Shown in pieces: positions 24,610 to 32,828 of a stretch of 64,000 nucleotides of DNA. Position 1 is the stretch's first letter, and each line of letters starts with the position of its first letter. The notes under the pieces are model-generated. The model made no database searches and was not told the DNA's origin. It worked only from the letters and a program-made list of their open reading frames with translations. Source of the DNA: an uncultured Eubacteriales bacterium (GTDB taxonomy: Bacteria > Bacillota > Clostridia > Oscillospirales > Acutalibacteraceae); NCBI GenBank assembly GCA_934477125.1, contig CAKSOL010000004.1, positions 1 to 64,000 of the forward strand, read 5' to 3'. The translations under genes were made by a program, and so were the position numbers.

Positions 24610-25077
24610 TCACCCGATAGCTATAACCGAGAGCAGCGAAATCAGGAAAGCAAGCAGAGCGTAAATCTCAACCAGCGTTACCGAAACCATCGCCTTTGAG
24701 AACTCCTGGTCGCGCTTTGCAACGAGGGAAATACCGGCAACCGCCGCTTTTCCCTGAGCTATTGCGGAAACGAGTCCGCCGACGGCTATCGGCAGGCAGG
24801 CGGCGAGATAAAGCAGTCCCTTTGAAAGAGAAAGCTCCATACTTCCGCCCAGAATTCCGATATTGAGAAGAACCATAAATGAGACTATAAAGCCGTAAAG
24901 TCCCTGCGTTCCGGGGAGCAGCTCAAGAACCAGCATTTTACCGAACTTTGAAGGGTCCTCGGATAGAACGCCCATACCCGTTTCGGTTGCCATTCCGACG
25001 CCGCGCGCCGAGCCTATTCCTGCGCCTATCGTTGCGAGCGCCGCGCCTGTCAGTGCCAATACAGTACCTAATGTCAT
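24610..25077 (-). CDS. ntpK: V-type ATPase rotor-ring subunit K, sodium-type
   Basis: 155 residues forming four membrane helices (two fused hairpins). The ion site can be read by comparison with E. hirae NtpK: LPGTQGLYGF gives Leu54, Thr57, Gln58 and Tyr61, AQGKAAVAG gives Gln108, and VEIYALLAF gives the ion-carrying Glu137. These correspond to Leu61, Thr64, Gln65, Gln110 and Glu139 of the sodium-binding enzyme. I therefore infer sodium coupling. It lies 1 base after ntpI. Confidence 0.94.
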   Translation of the reverse strand: MTLGTVLALTGAALATIGAGIGSARGVGMATETGMGVLSEDPSKFGKMLVLELLPGTQGLYGFIVSFMVLLNIGILGGSMELSLSKGLLYLAACLPIAVGGLVSAIAQGKAAVAGISLVAKRDQEFSKAMVSVTLVEIYALLAFLISLLSVIAIG

Positions 25078-25078
25078 T

Positions 25079-27076
25079 TTAATTTTCCTCCTTGCCGGTT
25101 TTTATTCCGACGTATTTATTTTTTAGTGAAAACGGTTTAAACTGTCTGCCGCCGCCGTCGTAGAACTTTGAGAAAAGCTCAACGTATTGCAGGCGCAGAG
25201 TGTGAACATATGCTCCGAGAGCGTTCAGCGCGAAACAGAGTCCGTGACCCAGAACCACCATAACTATCATCATAACGGCTCCGAAAAATCCGCCGCCCAA
25301 CATAGAGCCCAGAAGATTGAAAACAGCTCCCATAGCGGCGGTTGTAAGTCCTAACGCCATAAGCCGCGAAAACGAAAGCAGGTCGCTCATATAGCCGGTT
25401 ATGTCATAAAGCGAGGCAAGCCCCGAAACTATCCGCATAACGCCCTTTTTATCGCGCCCCTGGGTCAGAACCAGTCCGGCGGCGGAGGCTATCGCAATAA
25501 CCGCACCGACGGTTTTAAGCGGCGGCGCCAGGAACATCCCGGCGGCGAGAACGGCTATTCCGAGCAGGGTCGTTATCCAAAGACCGGCGTCGAAAAACGC
25601 CCCGGCGCGGTCGCCGTTTTTAATGCAGGTAACGAACTTTGCGATAAGCCCCGCGATTATCTGAACAAAGCCTATTATAAGGCTTAAAATCAGCAGCTTT
25701 ACCGCGTCGCCGTCCATCGGGTGCAGTAGTGCGGGCAGCTCTATCCGGTTATGGAAAAAGGTTTCGCTTACAACCGGAATAAGGTCTCCGAAAAAGCTGC
25801 CGAACAGCGCGCCCCAGAAAACGGTTGAAATTCCGCAGTATAAAAACAGCTTTAAGGTGTTTCTGAGCGGCGCTCCGGGCTTTACGAATTTAAGACCGAT
25901 AAGAGTACCGATTATCAGCAAAAGCCCGTATCCGGCGTCGGAAAGCATCATTCCGAAAAGCAGGTAATAGAAAAAGCCTGTGAGGGGCGTCGGGTCGATA
26001 TCCCGCGCCGAGGGCAGAGAATACATCGTTGTTATAAGCTCAGCCGGAGCGGCAAGCCGCCTGTTTTTAAGCTTAACCGGCGCTAATTCCCTTGAGGTTT
26101 CCTCAACCTCAAGCACCGCGTCGAAGTCCCTTTCCAGTCTTTCCGAAAGTGGCTTTATATCCGGCTCGGCAACATAGCCCTTTATCAGAACGGTATGCGC
26201 CGTTTTGCCGGTTTCCGCCTGAGCGCGGCTGTTTTCCGCCCTCGCCCTGCAATAATCGGCAAACAGCCGCAGCTGCTCCCTCTCCCGGCAGGCAGCTTTG
26301 AGTCTTTCCGTATATTCATTTATTTTTTTCTCATTCTGCGAAATTCTTTCAAGCCGCGAAGCCGTTTTTTTTCGCGGCAGCTTTGAGGTGTTCTGCGCCG
26401 GACGCGCAAACGAAAGCTCCCTGAGCGCCTCCTCGGCGCGCTGACGGTCGGCTTTTTCGCAAAGCGCGAAAATATAGGTGCTGTCGCGGTCGGTTCTCAG
26501 GATTTCCGCGTAAATATAAAGCTGAGGGTCGATTTCCGCAAGCGCCGCAAGCAGACCCTCAAGACTGTAATTCCCGGCAACCGTTCCTATAAACGCCGCC
26601 GTTTTCGCAGTTCCCGAAAACGAAAGCGGAACATCAAGCTCCTGCCAGGGAGCCATTTGCTCAATCCCGGTTTTAAGTCTTATTATCTCCGCTCTGCTTT
26701 CCGATATAAGCCTGTCGGTATTGATAATTTCCCCGGCAAGGTCGCGGCAGCGCTGAGAGGTTTCCTTTGATATATAAAACTCCTCGCGCGGTATATCCGG
26801 CGGTCCGGAAAGCATTTCTTTAATACCCCGCTTTTCGGGGAAACGCTCGTTCAGTATTCCGAGGGCGTTTTCCGCAGCGGAAAGACCGCGCTCCCATATA
26901 TCCGCATTGACCTCCGCGCCGCCGCTCTCATAGCCCTGAGGGCAGCCGGCGGTCTGCTCGTCGCCTGCGGCGGTTTCAAGGTCTATAACCGAAAGCTCCT
27001 GCAAAGTCCGCATAAGCTCCTTTGAACGGGAAAGCGGCGCATATATGCCGACAAGCTTACATTCAACCTTTGCCAA
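25079..27076 (-). CDS. ntpI: V-type ATPase membrane subunit I (a)
   Basis: 665 residues. The N-terminal half is a soluble helical arm that holds the peripheral stalks. The C-terminal half (from about 350) has seven to eight membrane helices with the signatures TPLTGFFYYLLFGMMLSDAGYG and LLSFSRLMALGL, where the ion channel arginine lies, and GHGLCFALNALGAYVHTLRL. It starts with TTG at 27076 in MAKVECKLVGIY. It follows the small stalk subunit gene by 32 bases. Confidence 0.94.
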   Translation of the reverse strand: MAKVECKLVGIYAPLSRSKELMRTLQELSVIDLETAAGDEQTAGCPQGYESGGAEVNADIWERGLSAAENALGILNERFPEKRGIKEMLSGPPDIPREEFYISKETSQRCRDLAGEIINTDRLISESRAEIIRLKTGIEQMAPWQELDVPLSFSGTAKTAAFIGTVAGNYSLEGLLAALAEIDPQLYIYAEILRTDRDSTYIFALCEKADRQRAEEALRELSFARPAQNTSKLPRKKTASRLERISQNEKKINEYTERLKAACREREQLRLFADYCRARAENSRAQAETGKTAHTVLIKGYVAEPDIKPLSERLERDFDAVLEVEETSRELAPVKLKNRRLAAPAELITTMYSLPSARDIDPTPLTGFFYYLLFGMMLSDAGYGLLLIIGTLIGLKFVKPGAPLRNTLKLFLYCGISTVFWGALFGSFFGDLIPVVSETFFHNRIELPALLHPMDGDAVKLLILSLIIGFVQIIAGLIAKFVTCIKNGDRAGAFFDAGLWITTLLGIAVLAAGMFLAPPLKTVGAVIAIASAAGLVLTQGRDKKGVMRIVSGLASLYDITGYMSDLLSFSRLMALGLTTAAMGAVFNLLGSMLGGGFFGAVMMIVMVVLGHGLCFALNALGAYVHTLRLQYVELFSKFYDGGGRQFKPFSLKNKYVGIKTGKEEN

Positions 27077-27108
27077 ACAGTTTCACCCCGTTTCCTTTCT
27101 GCGCAGAA

Positions 27109-27429
27109 TTATTCTCCGCAGAGAATTTCAATCGCTCTTTTCAGGGCGTTTTCGCGGTTTTCCGCCGCCCCGGCGAGCAGTCTTTCCTTTAAATCCGAAT
27201 TATCGGCGGAAACGGAAGCCGCGCGCGACTGCGCTCCGAGCTTTGCCTGCTCAAGAGCCTTCTGCGCGTTATTCTCCGCCTCCCGGCGCGCCTCGGCGAC
27301 AAGCCGTTCGGCGTTTTCGCGGGCTTCGCTTATAATTTCAGCCGCGCGGCGCTGAGCCTCATCGGCGGTTTTCTGCGCCGCCGCCTCCGCCGCCAAAATT
27401 TCATCAACCATTTTCTTAGCCAAAGCCAC
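27109..27429 (-). CDS. V-type ATPase small peripheral-stalk subunit (G/H type)
   Basis: 106 residues, nearly all one long Ala/Glu/Arg-rich helix. It is the expected partner of subunit E in the peripheral stalk. It is first in the operon, as in other bacterial V-ATPase operons. GTG at 27429 is the longest start, but TTG at 27423 (MAKKMVDEI) is better placed relative to GAGGTG and is preferred. Sequence is too simple to prove family by itself; position and length support the call. Confidence 0.82.
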   Translation of the reverse strand: MALAKKMVDEILAAEAAAQKTADEAQRRAAEIISEARENAERLVAEARREAENNAQKALEQAKLGAQSRAASVSADNSDLKERLLAGAAENRENALKRAIEILCGE

Positions 27430-27446
27430 ATCACCTCGTTGACAAT

Positions 27447-27476
27447 ATCGTACAATATATTATAGGCAAAAGTCAA
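27447..27476 (-). promoter_or_regulatory. Promoter of V-ATPase operon
   Basis: Minus strand TTGACT (27476-27471) and TACGAT (27452-27447), 18-base spacer, just before the first operon gene. The 368-base gap 27430-27797 otherwise holds AT-rich DNA with no gene seen and the murI promoter near its right end. Confidence 0.55.
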
Positions 27477-27709
27477 GTAGCTAACAAATAATTTGCCAAA
27501 AAATACAAAGAATTTACAATTTCGCAGGACTTTGCCCGATATTCGGTATTTTATCAGACATACCGCAAAATAAAAACGGACAAAACCGCCGATTTGCCGA
27601 ATATTTGGTCAAATCCGCCGATATGATGAAAAAATTTTTTAAAAATCCGCCGCCCGTCGAAGAAAAATTTGCCGCCGTATACGAAAATTTACCGTATGCT
27701 ATGAAACAG

Positions 27710-27738
27710 TTGAAATTACGGCGGAATTATGATAATAT
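27710..27738 (+). promoter_or_regulatory. Promoter of murI operon
   Basis: TTGAAA (27710-27715) and TAATAT (27733-27738) with a 17-base spacer, 59 bases before the start codon. Confidence 0.65.
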
Positions 27739-27797
27739 AATATGAAACATTGTATATCTATCCTTGAACGAACTTCATTATAACGGAGGTCAGCTCA

Positions 27798-28613
27798 ATG
27801 TCTGATACAAGGGCAATAGGAATATTCGATTCCGGTCTCGGAGGACTTACCGTAGCAAAGGAAATTATCCGAGTTCTCCCCCGGGAGAATATCGTTTATT
27901 TCGGAGATACCGGCCGCGTTCCTTACGGAACAAAAAGTCCGGAAATAATAAAAAAATACGCCTATCAGGATGAAAAATTCCTGTTACAGCATAATGTTAA
28001 GCTTATAGTTGCCGCCTGCGGAACGGTTTCCTCGGTTGCCGCGGAAACGGGAGAAATGCTTCCGGTTCCTTTTATCGAGGTTGTTTCCCATTCGGTAAGA
28101 GCGGCGGTTGAGGCTACCGAAAACGGGCGGATAGGAGTTTTGGGAACTCCGGCAACAATAAACAGCGGCGCTCATAAAAAGCAGATTCTCGAAATAATGC
28201 CGGCGGCGCAGGTAACCGAAAACAGCGGCGCGCTGCTGGTTCCCCTCGTTGAGGCAGGCTGGTATTCGCCGGACGACCCGGTTGTTACCGAAACCCTGAA
28301 AAGATATTTAAAGCCCTTTTCGGATAACAATGTTGACACCCTTATCCTCGGCTGCACCCATTTCCCGGTTTTAGCTCCCGCGATATCCCGGATTCTGGGA
28401 GACGGAGTAAGGCTTATAAATATGGGAGCGGCGGCGGCGCAGGTCGTAAAACAGCGGCTGAGCGGCGCGGACGCTCTCAGCGACGCTCCTTTGGCGGAGC
28501 ACAAATTCTTTGTCAGCGATAAGGCGGCATCCTTCCGGCAGATGGCGGAGCTGCTGCTGAGTGAAAAAATAAATGAAAATATGGTTTTCAGAGCGGATGT
28601 GAGTGGTTTATGA
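27798..28613 (+). CDS. murI: Glutamate racemase
   Basis: 271 residues. It makes D-glutamate for peptidoglycan without a cofactor. The two catalytic cysteines are Cys74 in AACGTVSS and Cys186 in ILGCTHFP. IGIFDSGLGGLTV and YFGDTGRVPYGTKS are the standard N-terminal motifs. The first cysteine is followed by Gly, where many homologues have Asn (CNTA), a variant seen in some Clostridia. ATG follows AACGGAGG. The stop overlaps the next start (ATGA). Confidence 0.95.
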   Translation: MSDTRAIGIFDSGLGGLTVAKEIIRVLPRENIVYFGDTGRVPYGTKSPEIIKKYAYQDEKFLLQHNVKLIVAACGTVSSVAAETGEMLPVPFIEVVSHSVRAAVEATENGRIGVLGTPATINSGAHKKQILEIMPAAQVTENSGALLVPLVEAGWYSPDDPVVTETLKRYLKPFSDNNVDTLILGCTHFPVLAPAISRILGDGVRLINMGAAAAQVVKQRLSGADALSDAPLAEHKFFVSDKAASFRQMAELLLSEKINENMVFRADVSGL

Positions 28614-29032
28614 TAAAAGATGTAAGAATTAGCGTAAGGTCGGTTCAGAGCGCCAACGGCAACGACGAGGTAACGGAATTTGAAACCTTCGGCAGGGTGG
28701 GCTCGGTTAAGGGGCGCGTCCTTATAGCCTACGACGAGCCGGCAGGTATGCTCGCGGCAGGCGCGAAAACAACGGTGCGGTACTGTGAGCCGGACCGTGT
28801 TGAGATTATGCGGAAAGGCAATCAGAATACACGAATCGACGTTATCCGCGGCGAGAGAAACAGCCTGTTTTACGATACCCCCTACGGCTCGCTTATGCTC
28901 GGAATATACGGCGAGCAGGTTGAATGCGGAATAGACGAAAACGGCGGAAAGCTGACGGTTGGCTATTCGATAGACAGCAATCTTCAGCATATAAGCCGAA
29001 ACACGGTTGAAATAACAGTCAGAGAGGTTTAA
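28610..29032 (+). CDS. DUF1934 family beta-barrel protein
   Basis: 140 residues resembling YwiB-type DUF1934 proteins, predicted small beta barrels of unknown function in Bacillota. The conserved pattern includes a DTPYG stretch (the family's F.T.YG strand), then a long strand VECGIDENGGKLTVGYSID, and ends HISRNTVEITVREV. It is coupled to murI by a 4-base overlap and sits 2 bases before argS. DUF1934 next to argS is a common Bacillota arrangement. Confidence 0.83.
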   Translation: MIKDVRISVRSVQSANGNDEVTEFETFGRVGSVKGRVLIAYDEPAGMLAAGAKTTVRYCEPDRVEIMRKGNQNTRIDVIRGERNSLFYDTPYGSLMLGIYGEQVECGIDENGGKLTVGYSIDSNLQHISRNTVEITVREV

Positions 29033-29034
29033 AA

Positions 29035-30723
29035 ATGTCAGTTTTGGTAAAGCAAGCAAAGGAACAGATAATGTCTGCCGTTAAGGCGGCGGCGGAAAGA
29101 GCGATAGCGGCAGGGGCTCTTCCCGAGGGCGAGCTGACCCCCTTTACGGTTGAAACTCCGGCAAACCGGGAGCACGGCGATTACGCCGTAAACGCAGCTA
29201 TGGCATGGGCGCGGGTTTTCCGCAAGGCTCCGCGCGCGGTTGCCGAGGCGCTGACCGGTCAGCTCGACCTTGAGGGAACCTTTATCGACCGCTGCGAGAT
29301 TGCCGGTCCCGGATTTATGAATTTCTTTTTAAACGATACGTATTATGCGGAAATTCTCCGCGATATCGAGAAAAAGGGCGCGGACTACGGCAAAAGCGAT
29401 TTCGGCGGCGGAAAGCGGGTTCTGGTTGAATTCGTTTCCGCAAATCCTACCGGACCTATGCACATAGGCAACGCCCGCGGCGGCGCTCTGGGAGACGCGC
29501 TTGCGGCTGTTCTTTCGGCGGCAGGCTTTGAGACCGAGCGCGAATTTTATATCAACGACGCCGGAAATCAGATAAACAAATTCGGGCTTTCCCTCGACCT
29601 GCGCTATCAGCAGCTTTACCGCGAGGGGGTTGAAATGCCGGAGGACTCTTACCACGGCGACGACATTATTGCCCACGCCAAGGCTTTTGCCGAAAAATAC
29701 GGCGACAGCTATATGGAAAAGGACGAGGCTGAGCGGCGCGCCGCGCTGGTTGAGTTTGCGCTGCCCAAGAATATCGCCGGACTTCACGACGATTTGCTTA
29801 AATACCGCATAGAATACGACACCTGGTTCAAGGAAAGCACCCTGCATAAAAACGGAGAGACCTCAAGAATAATCGAGGCGCTCAAAAAGAGCGGACATAC
29901 CTATGAGCTTGAGGGAGCGCTCTGGTTCAGAGCCACCGACTTCGGCTGCGACAAGGATTTCGTTCTCGTAAGGGCGAACGGCGTTCCGACCTATGTTGTT
30001 CCGGATATTGCCTATCATTACAATAAGCTTGAGGTCAGGAAGTTCGACAAGGCGGTTGATGTTCTCGGAGCCGACCACCACGGCTACGTTCCGCGCCTTA
30101 AAGCCGCTCTTACGGCTCTCGGAGTTGACGCTGACCGGCTCGACGTTGTTCTGATGCAGATGGTGCGTCTCGTCCGCGGAGGCGAGGTCATAAAGGCCTC
30201 AAAGCGTTCTGGAAAGGCTATAACCCTCGTAACACTTTTGGACGAGGTTCCGATAGACGCCGCGCGTTTCTTCTTCAACCTCAGAGAGCCGAACAGCCAT
30301 TTTGATTTTGACCTTGATCTTGCAGTCAGCGAGTCGAACAGCAACCCGGTTTACTATGTTCAGTATGCCTACGCGAGAATTTGCAGCATACTGCGCAATC
30401 TTGCCGCTCAGGGTATCGAACGCCGCGAATGCTCGGCGGAGGAGCTTGCCGCTCTCAATACTCCTGAGGAGCGCGAGCTTACGGTTCACCTCGGCGCGCT
30501 GACCGATGAAATAATCCTTTCTGCTAAGTCCTACGACCCGGCAAGGATAACCCATTATGTCGTTGAGCTGGCGACCAAGTTCCATAAATTCTATTCCGCC
30601 TGCCGCGTTATGGGCGAGAGCGAGCCGCTTATGCAGGCAAGGCTTACCCTCTGCGCCGACACCGCAGCGGTTATTAAAAATGTTCTGGGGCTGCTTAAAA
30701 TAAGCGCGCCCGAAAAAATGTAA
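29035..30723 (+). CDS. argS: Arginine--tRNA ligase
   Basis: 562 residues, class I synthetase. The HIGH motif appears as HIGN in SANPTGPMHIGNARGG and the KMSKS region as KASKRSG. The N-terminal tRNA-contact domain (FTVETPANREHGDYAVN) and the C-terminal DALR anticodon-binding domain (YVQYAYARICSILRN) are intact. There are only 2 bases between it and the gene before, so no T-box leader is possible at this gene. Confidence 0.97.
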   Translation: MSVLVKQAKEQIMSAVKAAAERAIAAGALPEGELTPFTVETPANREHGDYAVNAAMAWARVFRKAPRAVAEALTGQLDLEGTFIDRCEIAGPGFMNFFLNDTYYAEILRDIEKKGADYGKSDFGGGKRVLVEFVSANPTGPMHIGNARGGALGDALAAVLSAAGFETEREFYINDAGNQINKFGLSLDLRYQQLYREGVEMPEDSYHGDDIIAHAKAFAEKYGDSYMEKDEAERRAALVEFALPKNIAGLHDDLLKYRIEYDTWFKESTLHKNGETSRIIEALKKSGHTYELEGALWFRATDFGCDKDFVLVRANGVPTYVVPDIAYHYNKLEVRKFDKAVDVLGADHHGYVPRLKAALTALGVDADRLDVVLMQMVRLVRGGEVIKASKRSGKAITLVTLLDEVPIDAARFFFNLREPNSHFDFDLDLAVSESNSNPVYYVQYAYARICSILRNLAAQGIERRECSAEELAALNTPEERELTVHLGALTDEIILSAKSYDPARITHYVVELATKFHKFYSACRVMGESEPLMQARLTLCADTAAVIKNVLGLLKISAPEKM

Positions 30724-30743
30724 ACCGAAAGGAAGAGTTTACC

Positions 30744-32195
30744 GTGAAGGACAAAAGAAATCTTACAATGCTTATGGATCTGTACGAGCTTACCATGGCG
30801 AACGGAATATATACGGGCGAGCTTAAAAACACCGTAACCTATTTCGATATGTTTTTCCGCCGCGTTCCCGATGAGGGCGGCTTTGCGATTATGGCAGGGC
30901 TTGAGCAGCTGACCGAATATCTTAAAAATCTTCATTTTGACGATGAGGATATCGAATACCTGCGCTCGCTCGGTCTTTTCGACGAATCGTTTATCGAATA
31001 CCTTGCGGACTTTAAATTTTCCTGCGATGTATGGGCGGTTCCCGAGGGAACGCCTATCTTCCCGCATGAGCCGATAGTAACGGTTCGCGGTCCGGCAATG
31101 CAGGCGCTTATGGTTGAAACTATGCTGCTGCTCACGATTAACCATCAGTCGCTTATAGCAACAAAGGCTAACCGGATAGTCCGCGCGGCGGCAGGCAGAC
31201 CGGTTATGGAATTCGGAGCGCGGCGCGCGCAGGGCGGCGACGCGGCGTATTTCGGAGCGAGAGCGGCGATTATAGGCGGCTGCGCGGGAACATCGGTTCT
31301 CAAAACCGCAAAGGACTTTTCGGTTAAGGCTTCCGGCACTATGGCGCACAGCTGGGTTCAGATGTTCAAGGACGAATACACCGCCTTTAAGACCTACGCC
31401 GAAAAATATCCCGACAACTGTATGCTGCTGGTCGACACCTATAACGTTCTCCATTCGGGTATTCCGAACGCGATAAAGGTTTTCGACGATGTTTTAAAGC
31501 CGCTCGGAAAGCGCCCTGCCGGTATACGTATCGACAGCGGAGACATAACCTACCTTACCAAAAAGGCGCGCAAAATGCTGGACGACGCCGGCTATCCGGA
31601 CTGCAAAATCTGCGTTTCAAACTCGCTTGACGAATACCTGATACGCGATATGATTTTCCAGGGCGCCGCGGTTGACAGCTACGGCGTCGGCGAAAGGCTG
31701 ATAACCGCTTCGAGCGAGGCGGTATTCGGCGGAGTTTACAAGCTGGCAGCGGTTGAGCGCGACGGCAAAATCGAGCCGAAAATGAAGATAAGCGAAAATC
31801 CCGAAAAGGTTACTCTGCCGGGAGTTAAAATTCCCTGGCGGCTCTATGACCGCACGACCGGCAAGGCGATTGCCGACGTTATCACATTAAATCACGAGAA
31901 AATAGACGACAGCGAGCCTTATGAGATTTTTGACCCGACCTACACATGGAAACGCAAGGTTGTTACAAACTTCGTAGCGCGAAAGCTCCAGACCAGGGTC
32001 TTTGAAAAAGGAAAGCTGGTTTACAGTCTGCCGACGGTTAAGGAGATTGCCGCACGCCGCGAGGAGGAGGTCGATTCCCTCTGGGACGAGGTGAAGCGCT
32101 TTGAAAAGCCGCACACCTATTACGTTGACCTTTCGGAGGATTTATGGAATCAGAGAAACGAGCTTCTGAACTCGCTGTCTTACAAGGGAGAATAA
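30744..32195 (+). CDS. pncB: Nicotinate phosphoribosyltransferase
   Basis: 483 residues. It joins nicotinate to PRPP for NAD salvage. Typical stretches are LMDLYELTMANGIY at the start, FGARRAQGGDAAYFGARAA, the GTMAHSWVQMF motif with the catalytic-region histidine, and IRIDSGDITYL. GTG start at 30744 after AAAGGAAG. It lies 20 bases after argS. Confidence 0.94.
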   Translation: MKDKRNLTMLMDLYELTMANGIYTGELKNTVTYFDMFFRRVPDEGGFAIMAGLEQLTEYLKNLHFDDEDIEYLRSLGLFDESFIEYLADFKFSCDVWAVPEGTPIFPHEPIVTVRGPAMQALMVETMLLLTINHQSLIATKANRIVRAAAGRPVMEFGARRAQGGDAAYFGARAAIIGGCAGTSVLKTAKDFSVKASGTMAHSWVQMFKDEYTAFKTYAEKYPDNCMLLVDTYNVLHSGIPNAIKVFDDVLKPLGKRPAGIRIDSGDITYLTKKARKMLDDAGYPDCKICVSNSLDEYLIRDMIFQGAAVDSYGVGERLITASSEAVFGGVYKLAAVERDGKIEPKMKISENPEKVTLPGVKIPWRLYDRTTGKAIADVITLNHEKIDDSEPYEIFDPTYTWKRKVVTNFVARKLQTRVFEKGKLVYSLPTVKEIAARREEEVDSLWDEVKRFEKPHTYYVDLSEDLWNQRNELLNSLSYKGE

Positions 32196-32199
32196 TCTG

Positions 32200-32826
32200 A
32201 TGAAAAAGCTTTTTTGTTTGCTGCTGAGCGCAGCCGTTATATTAAGCCTTGCAGGCTGCGGAAAAAAGAAAGCTGAGAAAAAATATACTACCGATGTTGA
32301 CGTTGAATATTATGTCCGCCAGGGGCAGCTGCCGGAATGCGGAAAATACGCTTTGGGCTATGACGTTGACAAGCTCACCTCGGAGCTTGACGCTCAGATG
32401 AACGCCTCCGGGGACGGCGGCTCTGGCGGCTCGGACAGCGCGGACGGGGAGGAGTCTCACTCTCACGATGAGGACGGGTTTTTCTGGTTTTTAGACGAGC
32501 GCGACAGCTATACCGGACTGCGGACCGGCAGCGCGGAATACTGCTACCGCCCCGACAAGCGGCAGGACGGAATTTCCGCAATAGTCAGCTTTGACACCGC
32601 TTTCGGCTTTGAAACCGGAACAATAAGCATTGAAATAAAAGAGGCTCTCTCCGATTTTGAGCCGACCGAAAGCACGGAAGGAAACGGCCTGCCGTTCTTA
32701 CCCACGGACGACGCTACGGAATATCTCACTTATAAATTCGCAGATCGCTGCGTTACCTTTGCATTTTATGAAAACGCGCTTTGCGGAACAGCTGTGTATG
32801 ATTGCAGAGAATGGAGTATTAAATAA
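32200..32826 (+). CDS. Putative lipoprotein with acidic His-containing linker
   Basis: 208 residues. A signal peptide with lipobox LAGC (Cys20) marks it as a lipoprotein. A Gly/Ser/Asp/Glu-rich segment at about residues 68-88 contains a SHSHDED stretch, which could bind metal or be a plain linker. The rest is predicted beta-rich (for example GFETGTISIEIKE). I do not recognise the family. It sits 4 bases after pncB and 2 bases before lon, so it is cotranscribed with both. Confidence 0.78.
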   Translation: MKKLFCLLLSAAVILSLAGCGKKKAEKKYTTDVDVEYYVRQGQLPECGKYALGYDVDKLTSELDAQMNASGDGGSGGSDSADGEESHSHDEDGFFWFLDERDSYTGLRTGSAEYCYRPDKRQDGISAIVSFDTAFGFETGTISIEIKEALSDFEPTESTEGNGLPFLPTDDATEYLTYKFADRCVTFAFYENALCGTAVYDCREWSIK

Positions 32827-32828
32827 AA

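Noticed and set aside
26092..26386. Overlapping short open frames on the plus strand inside ntpI
   Set aside because: They are out-of-frame shadows of a well supported membrane-protein gene, with no start signals.
30721..30745. T-box or other amino-acid leader near argS, cysE or cysS
   Set aside because: Gaps before these genes are 2 to 31 bases, too short for a T-box.
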